The position numbers and the translations under genes were made by a program. The notes under the pieces are model-generated. The model searched no databases, was not told the origin of the DNA, and saw only the letters and a program-made list of their open reading frames with translations. Below, piece after piece: positions 18,401 through 29,308 of a stretch of 64,000 bases of DNA (its first letter is position 1; each line of letters starts with the position of its first letter). This stretch comes from an uncultured Methylopila sp. (GTDB lineage Bacteria; Pseudomonadota; Alphaproteobacteria; Rhizobiales; Methylopilaceae): assembly GCA_902168115.1 (NCBI GenBank), contig CABHPB010000125.1, positions 1 through 64,000 of the forward strand, written 5' to 3'.

Positions 18401-18642
18401 ATCCCGGTTGACAGAAATGCGCCTTCAGCAAATGCTGTTGGGATGCCAGAAAGTCAGCAGGGTTTCTAAACCCAAAGTCGAATGCGACCAAGCTACGCCG
18501 TCCGGCGGGCTGTCACCCTCCTGAATTCCGGCCTAATGTCGCGCTGATTTCAGCGTGCGTCGCTCCGCGCCATGCCGGCCGTGACGCCACGAGCTTCAAA
18601 GACGAAAGGCTGCGCTGAGCGCGCCGCAGAGGAGGGAACCGC

Positions 18643-19950
18643 ATGTCCATGACTGATGCCCAGGCGAAGGAGACGGAAAGCCGCTTCTTCCAGGCCAGAC
18701 TCGCCGAGGTCGACCCGGAGCTCGCGGATGCGGTGAAGTCCGAGCTCGGCCGCCAGCGCGACGAGATCGAGCTGATCGCTTCGGAGAACATCGTTTCGCG
18801 CGCGGTGCTCGAGGCGCAGGGCTCGGTGCTGACCAACAAGTATGCCGAAGGGTACCCGGGCCGCCGCTACTACGGCGGCTGTCAGTATGTCGACGTCGCC
18901 GAGCAGCTCGCGATCGACCGCGCCAAGAAGCTCTTCAACTGCGGCTTCGCCAATGTGCAGCCCCATTCGGGCGCGCAGGCCAACACCGCCGTGTTCCTCG
19001 CGCTCATGCAGCCGGGCGACACCTTCCTCGGCCTCGACCTCGCGGCCGGCGGCCACCTGACCCACGGCGCCAAGGCCGCGCTCTCGGGCAAGTGGTTCAA
19101 CGCCGTGAACTACAACGTCCGCAAGGAAGACCAGCGGATCGACATGGAGGAGGTCGAGCGCCTCGCCAAGGAGCACAAGCCGAAGGTCATCATCACCGGC
19201 GGCTCGGCCTATCCGCGCCAGATCGACTTTGCGGCGTTCCGCAAGATCGCTGACGAGGTCGGCGCGTACTTCATGGTCGACATGGCGCACTTCGCGGGCC
19301 TCGTCGCCGGCGGCGCGCATCCGAACCCGCTCGACCACGCCCATGTCGCGACCACGACCACGCACAAGACCCTGCGCGGCCCCCGTGGCGGCATGATCCT
19401 CACGAACGACGAGGCGCTCGCCAAGAAGTTCAACTCGGCGGTGTTCCCCGGCATCCAGGGCGGCCCGCTGATGCATGTCATCGCGGCGAAGGCGGTCGCC
19501 TTCGGCGAGGCGCTGAAGCCGGACTACAAGGTCTACATCAAGAACGTCATCGCCAACGCCAAGGCGCTCGCCGAGAACCTCAAGGGCCACGGCTTCGACA
19601 TCGTCTCGGGCGGCACCGATACGCATCTGATGCTGGTCGACCTGCGCCCGAAGAAGCTGACCGGCAAGGTCTCCGAGATCGCGCTCGGCCGCGCCCACAT
19701 CACCTGCAACAAGAACGGCATCCCCTTCGACCCGGAGAAGCCGATGGTGACCTCCGGCATCCGTCTCGGCACGCCGGCCGGCACCACCCGCGGCTTCGGC
19801 GTCGCGGAGTTCCAGGAGATCGGCGACATGATCGCGACGGTCCTCGACGTGCTCGCCCAGAAGGGCGTGGACGAGGACAGCGAGGTTGAGGCGAAGGTTC
19901 GCGGCCAAGTCGCGGCGCTGGTCGATCGCTTCCCGCTCTACGCCGACTGA
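18643..19950 (+). CDS. glyA: Serine hydroxymethyltransferase
   Basis: GlyA interconverts serine and glycine while transferring a one-carbon unit to tetrahydrofolate, using PLP. The 435-residue cytosolic enzyme has the family text [20 protein letters not shown] and [16 protein letters not shown], and the PLP-lysine motif [14 protein letters not shown] with the Schiff base at Lys242. Length is typical. A 242-base gap with no recognised riboswitch precedes it. A strong terminator follows, so nrdR and the rib genes are probably a separate transcript. Confidence 0.97.
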   Translation: MSMTDAQAKETESRFFQARLAEVDPELADAVKSELGRQRDEIELIASENIVSRAVLEAQGSVLTNKYAEGYPGRRYYGGCQYVDVAEQLAIDRAKKLFNCGFANVQPHSGAQANTAVFLALMQPGDTFLGLDLAAGGHLTHGAKAALSGKWFNAVNYNVRKEDQRIDMEEVERLAKEHKPKVIITGGSAYPRQIDFAAFRKIADEVGAYFMVDMAHFAGLVAGGAHPNPLDHAHVATTTTHKTLRGPRGGMILTNDEALAKKFNSAVFPGIQGGPLMHVIAAKAVAFGEALKPDYKVYIKNVIANAKALAENLKGHGFDIVSGGTDTHLMLVDLRPKKLTGKVSEIALGRAHITCNKNGIPFDPEKPMVTSGIRLGTPAGTTRGFGVAEFQEIGDMIATVLDVLAQKGVDEDSEVEAKVRGQVAALVDRFPLYAD

Positions 19951-19990
19951 TCGCGGGCCGGCGCGTCTGCGCCGTCCGTTAGCAAACTGG

Positions 19991-20025
19991 AAGGGCGTCC
20001 GGGCATCCCCGGGCGCCCTTTTTGT
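19991..20025 (+). terminator. Rho-independent terminator of glyA
   Basis: A 13-bp stem (19991-20003 with 20008-20020, one G-T wobble) has a four-base CATC loop and is followed by TTTT (19020-series bases 20019-20023) and GTTT. It starts 41 bases after the glyA stop. Confidence 0.92.
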
Positions 20026-20063
20026 TTCGCCGATCGGCCGCGAACAGCGTATCGGCTCATCCT

Positions 20064-20100
20064 GCCGTCATCGCCGGGCTTGACCCGGCGACCCATCCCC
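20064..20100. repeat. Rhizobiales-type intergenic palindrome
   Basis: TCGCCGGG (20071-20078) and CCCGGCGA (20084-20091) surround CTTGA in the phrase 'cgtcatcgccgggcttgacc'. This 'CGTCAT..CCGGGCTTGACCCGG' wording is a frequent dispersed intergenic repeat in Hyphomicrobiales. Related versions occur here at 29019-29145 and 33041-33128. Confidence 0.65.
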
Positions 20101-20167
20101 TTTCCAAGAGTGTCGCCCGGCTCAAGCGCCGGCGCGACGCGTGTGGTCTTGCGCGGGAGTGCTTCGA

Positions 20168-20644
20168 ATGCGGTGTCCGCACTGCGGCGCGCCAGACAGC
20201 CAGGTCAAGGATTCTCGCCCAGCCGAGGACGGCGCCGCCATCCGCAGGCGGCGGGTCTGCGGTGACTGCGGCCAGCGCTTCACCACTTTCGAGCGCGTCC
20301 AGCTGCGCGAGCTGACGGTCGTCAAGCGCAGCGGCCGGCGCGTGCCGTTCGACCGCGACAAGCTGCATCGCTCCGTCACCGTGGCGCTGCGCAAGCGGCC
20401 TGTCGATCCGGAGCGGATCGAGACGATCGTCTCGTCGATCGTGCGGCAGCTCGAGAGCGGCGGCGAGGCCGAGGTGACGGCCGAGGCGATCGGCCTGCTG
20501 GTCATGGACGTGCTGAAGATCCTCGACGACGTCGCCTATGTCCGCTTCGCCTCGGTCTACCGGAATTTTCGCGAGGCCAAGGACTTCGAGCAGCTTCTCG
20601 GCGAGCTGTCGGCCGGCGAGCACGCCCCCAAGCGCGGCGGCTGA
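20168..20644 (+). CDS. nrdR: Transcriptional repressor NrdR
   Basis: NrdR is the ATP/dATP-sensing repressor of ribonucleotide reductase genes. The 158-residue product has an N-terminal zinc ribbon (MRCPHCG at residues 1-7 and CGDCG at 31-35) and an ATP-cone from about residue 49 ([19 protein letters not shown]). The ATG at 20168 places the zinc ribbon at the extreme N terminus as in the family, so the upstream in-frame ATG at 20141 is rejected. It overlaps ribD by one base (TGATG), an arrangement common in proteobacteria. Confidence 0.96.
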   Translation: MRCPHCGAPDSQVKDSRPAEDGAAIRRRRVCGDCGQRFTTFERVQLRELTVVKRSGRRVPFDRDKLHRSVTVALRKRPVDPERIETIVSSIVRQLESGGEAEVTAEAIGLLVMDVLKILDDVAYVRFASVYRNFREAKDFEQLLGELSAGEHAPKRGG

Positions 20645-21762
20645 TGGACGCCTCGTCCGCCGATGCGCGCGCGGGCGACGACGCGCGCTGGATGGCGGCG
20701 GCTCTGTCGCTCGCGCGGAGGGGGCTCGGCCGCACCGCCCCGAACCCGCCGGTCGGCGCAATCCTGGTCTCGCAGGACGGTCGCGCGATCTCGCGCGGCT
20801 GGACGCAGCCCGGCGGGCGGCCGCACGCCGAGCGCATCGCGATCGATGCGGCCGGCGCGGCAACCAGCGGCGCGACCCTCTACGTCACGCTCGAGCCCTG
20901 CAGCCACTTCGGCAGGACGCCGCCCTGCGCCGACGCGGTGATCGAGGCCGGGGTCGCGCGCGTGGTCGTCGCGGTCGCGGATCCCGATCCGCGGGTCTCC
21001 GGGCGTGGGCTCGAACGGCTGCGCGGGGCCGGGATCGAGGTCGCGCTCGGCGTCGGCGAACTCGAGGCGCGTCGGCTCGCCGCCGGCCACGTGTCGCGCG
21101 TCACGCGCGGCCGTCCCCATGTCACGCTGAAGCTGGCGGTGAGCGCCGACGGCAAGATCGCGGGCGCCGGCGGCAGGCCCGTCGCCGTATCCGGCGAGGC
21201 GTCGCGCGCCCGCGTCCACATGATGCGCGCCGAGACCGACGCGATCCTGGTCGGCGTCGGCACCGTGCTGGCCGACGATCCGGAGCTGACCTGCCGGCTT
21301 CCGGGGATGGCGGGCCGCTCGCCGATCCGCATCGTTCTGGACGCAGCGCTGCGCACGCCGCCGGCGGCGAAGCTCGTCGCGACTGCGCGCGACACGCCGA
21401 CATGGATCGTCTGCGCGGCCGACGCCCCGGCGGCGGCCGAAGCTCGGCTCGTTTCGGCCGGCGCCGAGGTCCTGCGGATCCTGCGCGGCGAGGACGGCCG
21501 GCTCGCGCTTGACAGCGCGCTGGCGGCGTTCGCCCAGCGCGGCGTCACCCGCCTGATGGTCGAGGGCGGGGCGACGGTCGCGCAGAGCCTGGCCGGCGCC
21601 GATCTGGTGGACGAAGCGGTGATCCTCGCCGGGCCGAGCGCGATCGGGCAGGCCGGCGTGCCGGCTCCTGATCTCTCCGCCTTGACCGACGCCGTCCGCT
21701 TTGCTCAATCCGCAGCGTTCGCCGTCGGCGACGATCGCTGGACGGTCTACGAACGGCGCTGA
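20644..21762 (+). CDS. ribD: Bifunctional riboflavin biosynthesis deaminase/reductase RibD
   Basis: RibD carries out deamination of the pyrimidine intermediate and reduction of its ribose side chain in riboflavin synthesis. In 372 residues the N-terminal deaminase domain shows the zinc motif HAE (near residue 60) with EPCSHFGRTPPC. The C-terminal reductase domain begins around residue 155 (RPHVTLKLAVSADGKIA) and ends with the NADPH-fold text TRLMVEGGATVAQSL. The ATG overlaps the nrdR stop. A dispersed palindromic element separates it from ribE. Confidence 0.96.
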   Translation: MDASSADARAGDDARWMAAALSLARRGLGRTAPNPPVGAILVSQDGRAISRGWTQPGGRPHAERIAIDAAGAATSGATLYVTLEPCSHFGRTPPCADAVIEAGVARVVVAVADPDPRVSGRGLERLRGAGIEVALGVGELEARRLAAGHVSRVTRGRPHVTLKLAVSADGKIAGAGGRPVAVSGEASRARVHMMRAETDAILVGVGTVLADDPELTCRLPGMAGRSPIRIVLDAALRTPPAAKLVATARDTPTWIVCAADAPAAAEARLVSAGAEVLRILRGEDGRLALDSALAAFAQRGVTRLMVEGGATVAQSLAGADLVDEAVILAGPSAIGQAGVPAPDLSALTDAVRFAQSAAFAVGDDRWTVYERR

Positions 21763-21769
21763 CGGAGAT

Positions 21770-21887
21770 CGACTGCGTGCTTCGAGACGGCGGCTGGCGC
21801 CTCCTCCTCGGCACGACGGACGTTTTCCACGCGTCGGCCTTTCTCATGCCGAGCAGGCCCGCAGGGCCGTCTCGAAGCGCGCAGTCG
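21770..21887. repeat. Long inverted-repeat element between ribD and ribE
   Basis: The end arms 21770-21791 and 21866-21887 are reverse complements over 22 bases with one G-T wobble, and the interior is also largely self-complementary (CTCGGCA with TGCCGAG). The wording 'cttcgagacg...ctcatg..gag...gtctcgaag' resembles the very common Rhizobiales palindrome often found as 'CCTCATCCTGAGGAG...GTCTCGAAGGATG'. It occupies most of the 160-base gap and ends 35 bases before ribE. Confidence 0.75.
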
Positions 21888-21922
21888 GCGTCCGCTCATC
21901 AACGTCCGGGTAAAGGCCCCAA

Positions 21923-22534
21923 ATGTTCACCGGCATCGTCACAGACATCGGCGAAATCCTGTCCAGCGAGCCCGAGGGCGAGGTGGTGCGGTTCCGCATC
22001 GGCTCGCGCTACGAGGCGGGCGGCATCGATCTCGGCGCGTCGATCGCCTGCGACGGCGTCTGCCTGACCGTCACGGCCGTCGAGCTGCGCGGGGAGGGGG
22101 CGGCCTTCTCCGTCGACGCCGGCCCCGAAACGCTGAAGCTCACCACGGTCGGAGGCTGGCGCGCGGGCCGGCGGATCAATCTCGAGCGCGCGCTGAAGAT
22201 CGGCGACGAGCTCGGCGGTCATCTGGTCCTTGGCCATGTCGACGGCCTCGCCAGGATCGTCGAGCGGGAGGAGGGGCCGGACACGGTGCGCTTCACCTTC
22301 AATGCGCCCTCGGAGCTCGCGAGGTTCGTCGCCGTGAAGGGCTCGATCTGCCTCGACGGAACCTCGCTCACCGTCAACACGGTCGAAGGCGTGCGCTTCT
22401 CCGTCCACCTCATTCCGCATACGCTGCGCGAGACGGCGTGGGGCCAGCGTAGCGTCGGCGACCGCGTCAACCTCGAAGTCGACATGATGGCCCGCTACGC
22501 CGCGCGGCTTGCCGAGGCGAGCCGGCTCGGCTAG
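21923..22534 (+). CDS. ribE: Riboflavin synthase, alpha subunit
   Basis: The enzyme dismutates two molecules of 6,7-dimethyl-8-ribityllumazine into riboflavin and the pyrimidine precursor. The 203-residue protein begins with the invariant MFTGIV and contains two lumazine-binding repeats (about residues 1-97 and 98-195), each with an IA/IC-x-DG-C/T-SLTV-type segment ([24 protein letters not shown]). Length is normal. No FMN riboswitch text was recognised upstream. It lies between ribD and ribH in the standard cluster. Some databases call this gene ribC. Confidence 0.95.
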   Translation: MFTGIVTDIGEILSSEPEGEVVRFRIGSRYEAGGIDLGASIACDGVCLTVTAVELRGEGAAFSVDAGPETLKLTTVGGWRAGRRINLERALKIGDELGGHLVLGHVDGLARIVEREEGPDTVRFTFNAPSELARFVAVKGSICLDGTSLTVNTVEGVRFSVHLIPHTLRETAWGQRSVGDRVNLEVDMMARYAARLAEASRLG

Positions 22535-22569
22535 TCAGCCGACGCTTACGAATTCCAGAGGTTTTCTCC

Positions 22570-23052
22570 ATGGCCGAACCGCAGCGCCGCACCGGCGCGG
22601 TCGAACCGACGCGGGCCCGCGTGCTCGTCGTCGAGGCGCGGTTCTACGACGAGATCGCCGACGCCCTGCTCGACGGCGCGACAGCGCATCTCGACGCCGC
22701 AGGCTGCGAGTACGACGTCGTCACCGTGCCAGGCGCGCTTGAACTGCCGACCGCGATCGCCCTGCTGACCGACGTCGCCGCCGAGCGCGGCGCGCCCTAC
22801 GACGCGGCGGTCGCGCTCGGGACCGTCATCCGCGGCGAGACCACCCATTACGAGATCGTCTCGAACGAGAGCGCCCGCGCCCTGCTGGACCTGTCGGTCG
22901 CGCGCAAGCTGCCGCTCGGCAACGGCATCCTGACCGTCGAGAACGAGGCGCAGGCGTTCGCGCGCGCGCGGCGCTCAGAGATGGACAAGGGCGGCGGCGC
23001 CGCCGAGGCCGCGCTGACGCTGGTGCGGCTCAAACGCCGCGCGGAGGGCTGA
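22570..23052 (+). CDS. ribH: 6,7-dimethyl-8-ribityllumazine synthase
   Basis: RibH condenses the ribityl-pyrimidine with 3,4-dihydroxy-2-butanone 4-phosphate. The 160-residue protein has the family segments [15 protein letters not shown], the [14 protein letters not shown] substrate loop (near residues 55-70), [17 protein letters not shown] with its catalytic histidine, and [14 protein letters not shown]. It lies 35 bases after ribE and 4 bases before nusB, so one transcript is likely. The gene for the butanone phosphate precursor (ribB/ribBA) is not in this window. Confidence 0.96.
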   Translation: MAEPQRRTGAVEPTRARVLVVEARFYDEIADALLDGATAHLDAAGCEYDVVTVPGALELPTAIALLTDVAAERGAPYDAAVALGTVIRGETTHYEIVSNESARALLDLSVARKLPLGNGILTVENEAQAFARARRSEMDKGGGAAEAALTLVRLKRRAEG

Positions 23053-23056
23053 GGCC

Positions 23057-23521
23057 ATGGCGAAAGGCGAAACCCGCTCGGCCGCCCGGCTCGCCGCCGT
23101 CCAGGCGCTCTACCAGATGGACGTCGCCGGCGCGCCGCTGCCGGACACGCTCGCCCAGTTCGAGTCCCACTGGCTCGGCAAGGTGGTCGACGGCGACGAG
23201 TACAAGCCGGCTGACGCCGCCTTCTTCCGCGACCTCGTCACCGGTGTGCTGAAGCAGCAGCGCGCGCTTGACCCGCAGATCGACAAGACGCTGCAGGGCG
23301 GCTGGCCGCTGAAGCGCGTTGAGGCGATCATGCGCGCGATCTTCCGCGCCGGCGCCTACGAGCTCGGCAAGCGGCGCGACGTGCCGGTCCGCGTCATCAT
23401 CACCGAATATGTCGACATCGCCCACGCCTTCTTCGAGAAGGACGAGTCGGCGATGGTCAACGCCGTGCTCGACGCGCTCGCCCGCGAGGTCCGGGCCGAG
23501 GATTTCGCCAAGGGAGCGTGA
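23057..23521 (+). CDS. nusB: Transcription antitermination factor NusB
   Basis: NusB binds boxA RNA with NusE (ribosomal protein S10) to promote rRNA antitermination. The 154-residue all-helical protein shows ETRSAARLAAVQALYQMDVAG at its N terminus and the conserved VIITEYVDIAHAFFEKDESAMVNAVLDALARE near the C terminus. It is the last gene of the nrdR-ribD-ribE-ribH-nusB run and converges with pncC, with only 15 bases between stops. Confidence 0.95.
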   Translation: MAKGETRSAARLAAVQALYQMDVAGAPLPDTLAQFESHWLGKVVDGDEYKPADAAFFRDLVTGVLKQQRALDPQIDKTLQGGWPLKRVEAIMRAIFRAGAYELGKRRDVPVRVIITEYVDIAHAFFEKDESAMVNAVLDALAREVRAEDFAKGA

Positions 23522-23536
23522 GGCGGTCGGCGGCGC

Positions 23537-24037
23537 TCAGGCCGTCGCCGTCTTGCCGGCCGCCTCGCACAGCATCTCGAGCGCGACGAGAACGGACGCT
23601 TCCCGGATTTCCCGGCGCGACAGCGCGCCGAAGCGCTTTTCGCGATGGATCGCGGGGCGGCCGACCCGCGCGGCGGCGAAATGGACGAGGCCGACGGGCT
23701 TCGTCTCCGTGCCCCCGCCCGGACCCGCGACGCCTGTGATCGCCACGGCGAGCCCGGCGCCCGCCGCGTTCAGCGCTCCCGTCGCCATGGCGCGCGCGAC
23801 AGCCTCGCTGACCGCGCCATGGGCTTCGATCAGCGGCGCCGGCACGCCGATCATCTCCGTCTTGGCGGCGTTCGAATAGGTGACGAAGCCACGGTCGAAG
23901 GCGTCGGAGGAGCCGGGGATCTCCGTCAGCGCGCCGGCCACGAGTCCGCCGGTGCAGGATTCCGCCGTGACGATCATGAGGCTGGCCCCGCGCGCGAGCC
24001 GCAGCGCTTCCTCGGCGAGCTCGTAGGCGCGGCTCAT
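23537..24037 (-). CDS. pncC: CinA-C family nicotinamide-nucleotide amidohydrolase
   Basis: The enzyme deamidates nicotinamide mononucleotide to nicotinate mononucleotide in pyridine-nucleotide recycling. The 166-residue stand-alone CinA C-terminal domain carries VTAESCTGGLVAGALTEIPGSS (catalytic Ser/Thr/Lys region), FVTYSNAAKTEMIGV and AITGVAGPGGGTETKPVGLV. It starts three bases after the ispDF stop on the same strand, so the two are co-transcribed. The N-terminal MoCF domain of full CinA is absent, as in many proteobacteria. Confidence 0.93.
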   Translation of the reverse strand: MSRAYELAEEALRLARGASLMIVTAESCTGGLVAGALTEIPGSSDAFDRGFVTYSNAAKTEMIGVPAPLIEAHGAVSEAVARAMATGALNAAGAGLAVAITGVAGPGGGTETKPVGLVHFAAARVGRPAIHREKRFGALSRREIREASVLVALEMLCEAAGKTATA

Positions 24038-24040
24038 GCG

Positions 24041-25285
24041 TCAGGCCTCGTCGCGGAAGGGCAGCCGGATCGTGGCGGACGCCATCGCAGCAAGGCCTTC
24101 GCGCCGGCCGGCGAAGCCGAGGCGCTCCGTCGTCGTCGCCTTCACGCCGACGCGGCCCACGGGCACTTCGACGATCTCCGCAATGCGGGCCCGGATGGCG
24201 TCGCGATGCGGGCCGACCTTGGGCGCCTCGCCGATCACCGTGAGGTCGAGATGCGCGATCTCGCCGCCCGCCGCCCGGACGCGCGAGGCGGCATCGGCGA
24301 GGAACAGCGCCGAATCCGCACCCTTCCATTTCGGGTCCGACGGCGGGAAATGCGCGCCGATGTCGCCGTCCGCGAGCGCGCCGAGGATCGCGTCGGTGAG
24401 CGCGTGGAGCGCGACGTCGGCGTCCGAATGGCCGGAAAGGCCCTGCGAATGCGGCACGGGCACGCCGCCCAGCATCACATGGTCGCCCTCGGCGAAGGCA
24501 TGGACGTCGAAGCCGGTTCCGGTGCGCACGTCGCCGCGCGCGAGAAAGGCGAGGCCGGCGCGCCGGAACGCCTCGTCCTCGAACTGGTCCGGCGTGGTCA
24601 TCTTCACGTTGCGCGCCTCGCCCTCGAACATCGTCACCTTGCCGCCAGCCCATACGAACAGCGCGCCGTCGTCGGTGAAATCCTCAAGGCCCGCTTCCGC
24701 CGCGCGCCGGTGAGCCGCCAGGAGATCTGCGAAGCGGAACGCCTGAGGCGTCTGAAGCGCGCGAAGCTGTGTCCGCTCCAGCGTCTCGCCACGCGCTCCA
24801 TCCCCGTCGACGGCGCAGATCGTATCGGTGACCGGCGCGCCAGGCACGGCGGCGCCGGCGCGAATCGCCGTGTCGATCGCGCGCGCGACCAGCGCCGCGC
24901 TGGCGAACGGCCGGGCGGCGTCATGCACGAGCACGATGTCGGGTATGTCGGCCGCGAGGACCTCAAGGCCGCGCCTGACCGATATCTGGCGCGTCGCGCC
25001 GCCCTCGGCCGGCGGGGCAAGTTTCGGATGATCCACAAGATTTCCGATCGCCGCCGCGTAGCGCTCGCGCTGGTCCGGGCCGATCGTCACCGCGACCCGC
25101 GAAACGGCGGGGTGGTTCAGGAAGATCTCGGCGGAACGCCGCAGCATCGAGCGGCCGCCGATCTCCGCGAACTGCTTCGGCGCGGAGCCGCCCGCACGGG
25201 CGCCCAATCCCGCCGCGCAAATGACGACGGCGACGAAAGGGGAGGCGTTTCGCGGTTCGGTCGGGGTCGGGGACATCGTGTGCAT
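24041..25285 (-). CDS. ispDF: Bifunctional MEP-pathway enzyme IspD/IspF
   Basis: This is a fused enzyme of isoprenoid synthesis. The N-terminal IspD cytidylyltransferase domain (about residues 15-240) has [20 protein letters not shown] and [10 protein letters not shown]. The C-terminal IspF cyclodiphosphate synthase (about 255-412) has [34 protein letters not shown] and the [13 protein letters not shown] loop. At 414 residues it matches the fusion usual in alphaproteobacteria. The start is either ATG 25285 or the ATG three codons in. It is divergent from dusB across a 121-base gap. Confidence 0.95.
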   Translation of the reverse strand: MHTMSPTPTEPRNASPFVAVVICAAGLGARAGGSAPKQFAEIGGRSMLRRSAEIFLNHPAVSRVAVTIGPDQRERYAAAIGNLVDHPKLAPPAEGGATRQISVRRGLEVLAADIPDIVLVHDAARPFASAALVARAIDTAIRAGAAVPGAPVTDTICAVDGDGARGETLERTQLRALQTPQAFRFADLLAAHRRAAEAGLEDFTDDGALFVWAGGKVTMFEGEARNVKMTTPDQFEDEAFRRAGLAFLARGDVRTGTGFDVHAFAEGDHVMLGGVPVPHSQGLSGHSDADVALHALTDAILGALADGDIGAHFPPSDPKWKGADSALFLADAASRVRAAGGEIAHLDLTVIGEAPKVGPHRDAIRARIAEIVEVPVGRVGVKATTTERLGFAGRREGLAAMASATIRLPFRDEA

Positions 25286-25406
25286 GGGCGGATCAAGGGA
25301 CGAGGCGCGTTCTACCGCAGCCCAAACCTGGTGTCGCCCAACATTCAGCCGTTGTGCGCCGCCAGAAACTGTCTAATATGTGTGCAACCCTATGCGCGAT
25401 TAATTT

Positions 25407-26441
25407 ATGAGCAAGCGTCCTCAGCCGAGCCCTGCATTGCGTCCGTTGGCGATCGGTCCGGTCGTGGCGGCGAATCCCGTCCTGCTGGCCCCGATGTCGG
25501 GCGTGACGGACGTCGCGTTCCGACGAATCGCCGCGCGTCTCGGCGCAGGCCTCGTAGTCTCCGAAATGGTCGCGTCGCGCGAGCTCGCGACCGCCGACGA
25601 CGAGGCGCGGCTGCGCGCCGAGGGCGACGGGATCGAAACCCACGTCGTCCAGCTGGCGGGCCGCGATCCGGCCTGGATGGCGGAGGCCGCGCGCGTCGCA
25701 GTCGGCGCGGGAGCGGCCGTCGTCGACATCAATATGGGTTGTCCGGCCAAGAAGGTCGTCGGCGGCCATGGCGGCTCGGCGCTGCTCAGGGACCTCGACC
25801 TCGCCGTCCGGCTGATCGAGGCCACCGCGGGCGCCGTCGAGGCGCCGGTCACCGTGAAGATGCGGCTCGGCTGGGACGCCGATTCCATCGTCGCGCCGGA
25901 GCTCGCCGCCCGCGCCGAGCAGGCCGGCGCAAGGATGATCACCGTCCATGGCCGCACCCGCGCGCAGTTCTATGACGGCCAGGCGGACTGGGGCGCGATC
26001 GCCGCGGTGAAGGCGCGCATCTCGGTCCCGCTCGTCGCCAATGGCGACCTCGTCCGCGCCGATGACGCCCCGGCCATGCTGGCGGCGTCCGGCGCCGACG
26101 CGGTGATGATCGGCCGCGGCGCGCAGGGGCGGGCGTGGTTCCCCGGTCAGGTCGCGGCGCATCTGGAGACGGGCGCCGCCTCTCCGGCGCCCTCGCTCGA
26201 GATCCAGCGGGCCCTGGCGGTCGAACATTACGAGGGCGTGCTCGGGCTCTACGGCCGCGAGGTCGGCGTCCGCCACGCCCGCAAGCATCTCGGCTGGTAT
26301 CTCGAAGCGGCCGCGGAGACGGCGGGTCGGCAGGCGGATCCCGCCGCCAAGGCCGCCGCGCTCACGGCGAGAACCGCGGAGGAGGCGCTCGACGCCTTCG
26401 ACCGGGCATTGAACGATCTCCAGTGGCGGGCGGCGGCATGA
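25407..26441 (+). CDS. dusB: tRNA-dihydrouridine synthase B
   Basis: DusB is an FMN-dependent enzyme that reduces uridine in the tRNA D-loop. The 344-residue TIM-barrel protein contains the catalytic cysteine motif [19 protein letters not shown], the FMN and tRNA-binding segments [13 protein letters not shown] and [17 protein letters not shown], and [15 protein letters not shown]. It overlaps ntrB by four bases (ATGA). A dusB-ntrB-ntrC order is the standard alphaproteobacterial arrangement and parallels the dusB-fis operon of enterobacteria. Confidence 0.95.
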   Translation: MSKRPQPSPALRPLAIGPVVAANPVLLAPMSGVTDVAFRRIAARLGAGLVVSEMVASRELATADDEARLRAEGDGIETHVVQLAGRDPAWMAEAARVAVGAGAAVVDINMGCPAKKVVGGHGGSALLRDLDLAVRLIEATAGAVEAPVTVKMRLGWDADSIVAPELAARAEQAGARMITVHGRTRAQFYDGQADWGAIAAVKARISVPLVANGDLVRADDAPAMLAASGADAVMIGRGAQGRAWFPGQVAAHLETGAASPAPSLEIQRALAVEHYEGVLGLYGREVGVRHARKHLGWYLEAAAETAGRQADPAAKAAALTARTAEEALDAFDRALNDLQWRAAA

Positions 26442-27565
26442 GCGTGACGGCGGAACATCGCCCCCGCACGGGGGCAGGCTCGCCTGAGGCGGTGCTCAAC
26501 ACGCTGCCGCATCCGGTCATCTGCGTCGGGGAGGGCGGCCGCATCGTCGACGTCAACGTCGCGGCGGAAGCGTTCTTCGAGGTCAGCGCCAACGTGCTGC
26601 GCCGCCACGACATCCGCGAGTTCGTGCCGTTCGGATCGCCGCTCGTCTCGCTGCTGGAGCAGGCCCGCGAGCGCAACGCGCCGGTGAACGAGTACCGCGT
26701 CGATCTCGGAACGCCGCGCAACGGCGGCGAGCGCATCGTCGACATCCATGTCGCGCCGCTGGCCGAACGGCCGGGCATTCTCGTCGTCGCGATGCAAGAG
26801 CGCACCGTCGCCGACAAGATGGACCGGCAGCTGACCCATCGCGGCGCCGCGCGCTCGGTGACGGCGCTCGCGGCGATGCTGGCGCACGAGATCAAGAACC
26901 CGCTGTCCGGCATCCGCGGCGCGGCGCAGCTGCTCGAACAGTCCGCGACCGACGAGGACCGGCTTCTCACCCGCCTCATCTGCGACGAGGCCGACCGGAT
27001 CGTGAAGCTGGTCGACCGGATGGAGGTGTTCTCCGACGAGCGCCCGATCGAGCGCGAGGCGGTCAACATCCACTCGGTGCTTGAGCATGTGAAGCGGATC
27101 GCCGTGTCCGGCTTCGCCCGCGACATCAAGATCCACGAGGACTACGACCCCTCGCTCCCGCCTGTGCTCGCCAACCGCGATCAGCTCATCCAGGTCTTCC
27201 TCAACCTCGTGAAGAACGCCGCCGAGGCGATCGGCGACTCGCCGGACGGCGAGATCCATTTGGCGACGGCTTTCCGGCCAGGCGTGCGCCTGTCCGTTCC
27301 CGGGTCGAACACGCGGGTCAGCCTGCCGCTGCAGTTCACGGTCCGGGACAACGGGCCGGGCGTGCCGGAAGATCTGGTGCCGCACCTGTTCGATCCGTTC
27401 GTCACAACCAAACCGACCGGCTCGGGGCTCGGCCTCGCGCTCGTCGCGAAGATCGTGGGCGACCACGGCGGCATCATTGAATGCGACTCGCAGCCGAGGA
27501 GGACGGCGTTTCGCGTGTTGATGCCGATGTACGTCAGCGGCGACGGCCGCGCTGCAAGGAGCTGA
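26438..27565 (+). CDS. ntrB: Nitrogen regulation sensor histidine kinase NtrB
   Basis: NtrB phosphorylates or dephosphorylates NtrC under control of the PII protein. The cytosolic 375-residue kinase has an N-terminal PAS domain (residues ~18-125), a dimerisation domain with the phospho-acceptor motif [20 protein letters not shown] (His near 149), and a HATPase domain with N box [11 protein letters not shown] and G boxes DNGPGVP and GSGLGLAL. The ATG at 26438 overlaps the dusB stop. ntrC starts seven bases downstream. The PII partner glnB lies at 42416. Confidence 0.96.
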   Translation: MSVTAEHRPRTGAGSPEAVLNTLPHPVICVGEGGRIVDVNVAAEAFFEVSANVLRRHDIREFVPFGSPLVSLLEQARERNAPVNEYRVDLGTPRNGGERIVDIHVAPLAERPGILVVAMQERTVADKMDRQLTHRGAARSVTALAAMLAHEIKNPLSGIRGAAQLLEQSATDEDRLLTRLICDEADRIVKLVDRMEVFSDERPIEREAVNIHSVLEHVKRIAVSGFARDIKIHEDYDPSLPPVLANRDQLIQVFLNLVKNAAEAIGDSPDGEIHLATAFRPGVRLSVPGSNTRVSLPLQFTVRDNGPGVPEDLVPHLFDPFVTTKPTGSGLGLALVAKIVGDHGGIIECDSQPRRTAFRVLMPMYVSGDGRAARS

Positions 27566-27572
27566 ACTGCAC

Positions 27573-29012
<1,440 letters not shown>

Positions 29013-29018
29013 CGACAG

Positions 29019-29145
29019 CCGTCATCCCGGTCGCGCCAAGCGAGCGCCGAGCTCGTCATCCGGATTGGGCACCGCTTCGCCCTTCGCCTGGATCTGGCGG
29101 ACGATCCTGGATCGGCGCGGCGGAGTCGTTTGTCCGGGATGACGG
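29019..29145. repeat. Mosaic palindromic element between ntrC and ntrY
   Basis: The outer ends are a perfect 12-bp inverted repeat, CCGTCATCCCGG (29019-29030) and CCGGGATGACGG (29134-29145). The interior carries fragments such as 'gatcctggatcggcg' that resemble the dispersed 'GTCATCCCGG...CCGGGATGAC' elements of Hyphomicrobiales. It begins seven bases after the ntrC stop. Confidence 0.65.
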
Positions 29146-29170
29146 ACCCGATCCTGACGCCCGCCAAGAA

Positions 29171-29189
29171 GTTGTCGCATTTCGACAAC
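29171..29189. promoter_or_regulatory. Palindrome upstream of ntrY, possible operator
   Basis: GTTGTCG-CATTT-CGACAAC is a perfect 7-bp inverted repeat about 120 bases before ntrY, in a locally AT-richer stretch with no terminator features. Position and size would suit a dimeric regulator such as NtrC or NtrX, but no consensus match is claimed. Confidence 0.35.
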
Positions 29190-29308
29190 AGTGTGGTAGT
29201 GCTGCATCAGCATAGCAGGCTGCGGTCCCGGGGAGCGGGGGTCGGACCGCGGCGGTTCGGCCAAGCGCTTCCGGCGCTTTGGCTTGTCGTCTCGCCCTGG
29301 AATTCGCC

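Noticed and set aside
18401-18642. Possible riboswitch leader before glyA
   Set aside because: No glycine, SAM or THF riboswitch core could be recognised in the 242 bases; only loose hairpins are present.
20022-20315. Frame overlapping the start of nrdR and the intergenic palindrome
   Set aside because: It crosses the glyA terminator tail and the repeat and shadows nrdR in another frame.
21763-21922. FMN riboswitch before ribE
   Set aside because: None of the conserved RFN-element segments is present; the structure is a simple inverted-repeat element.
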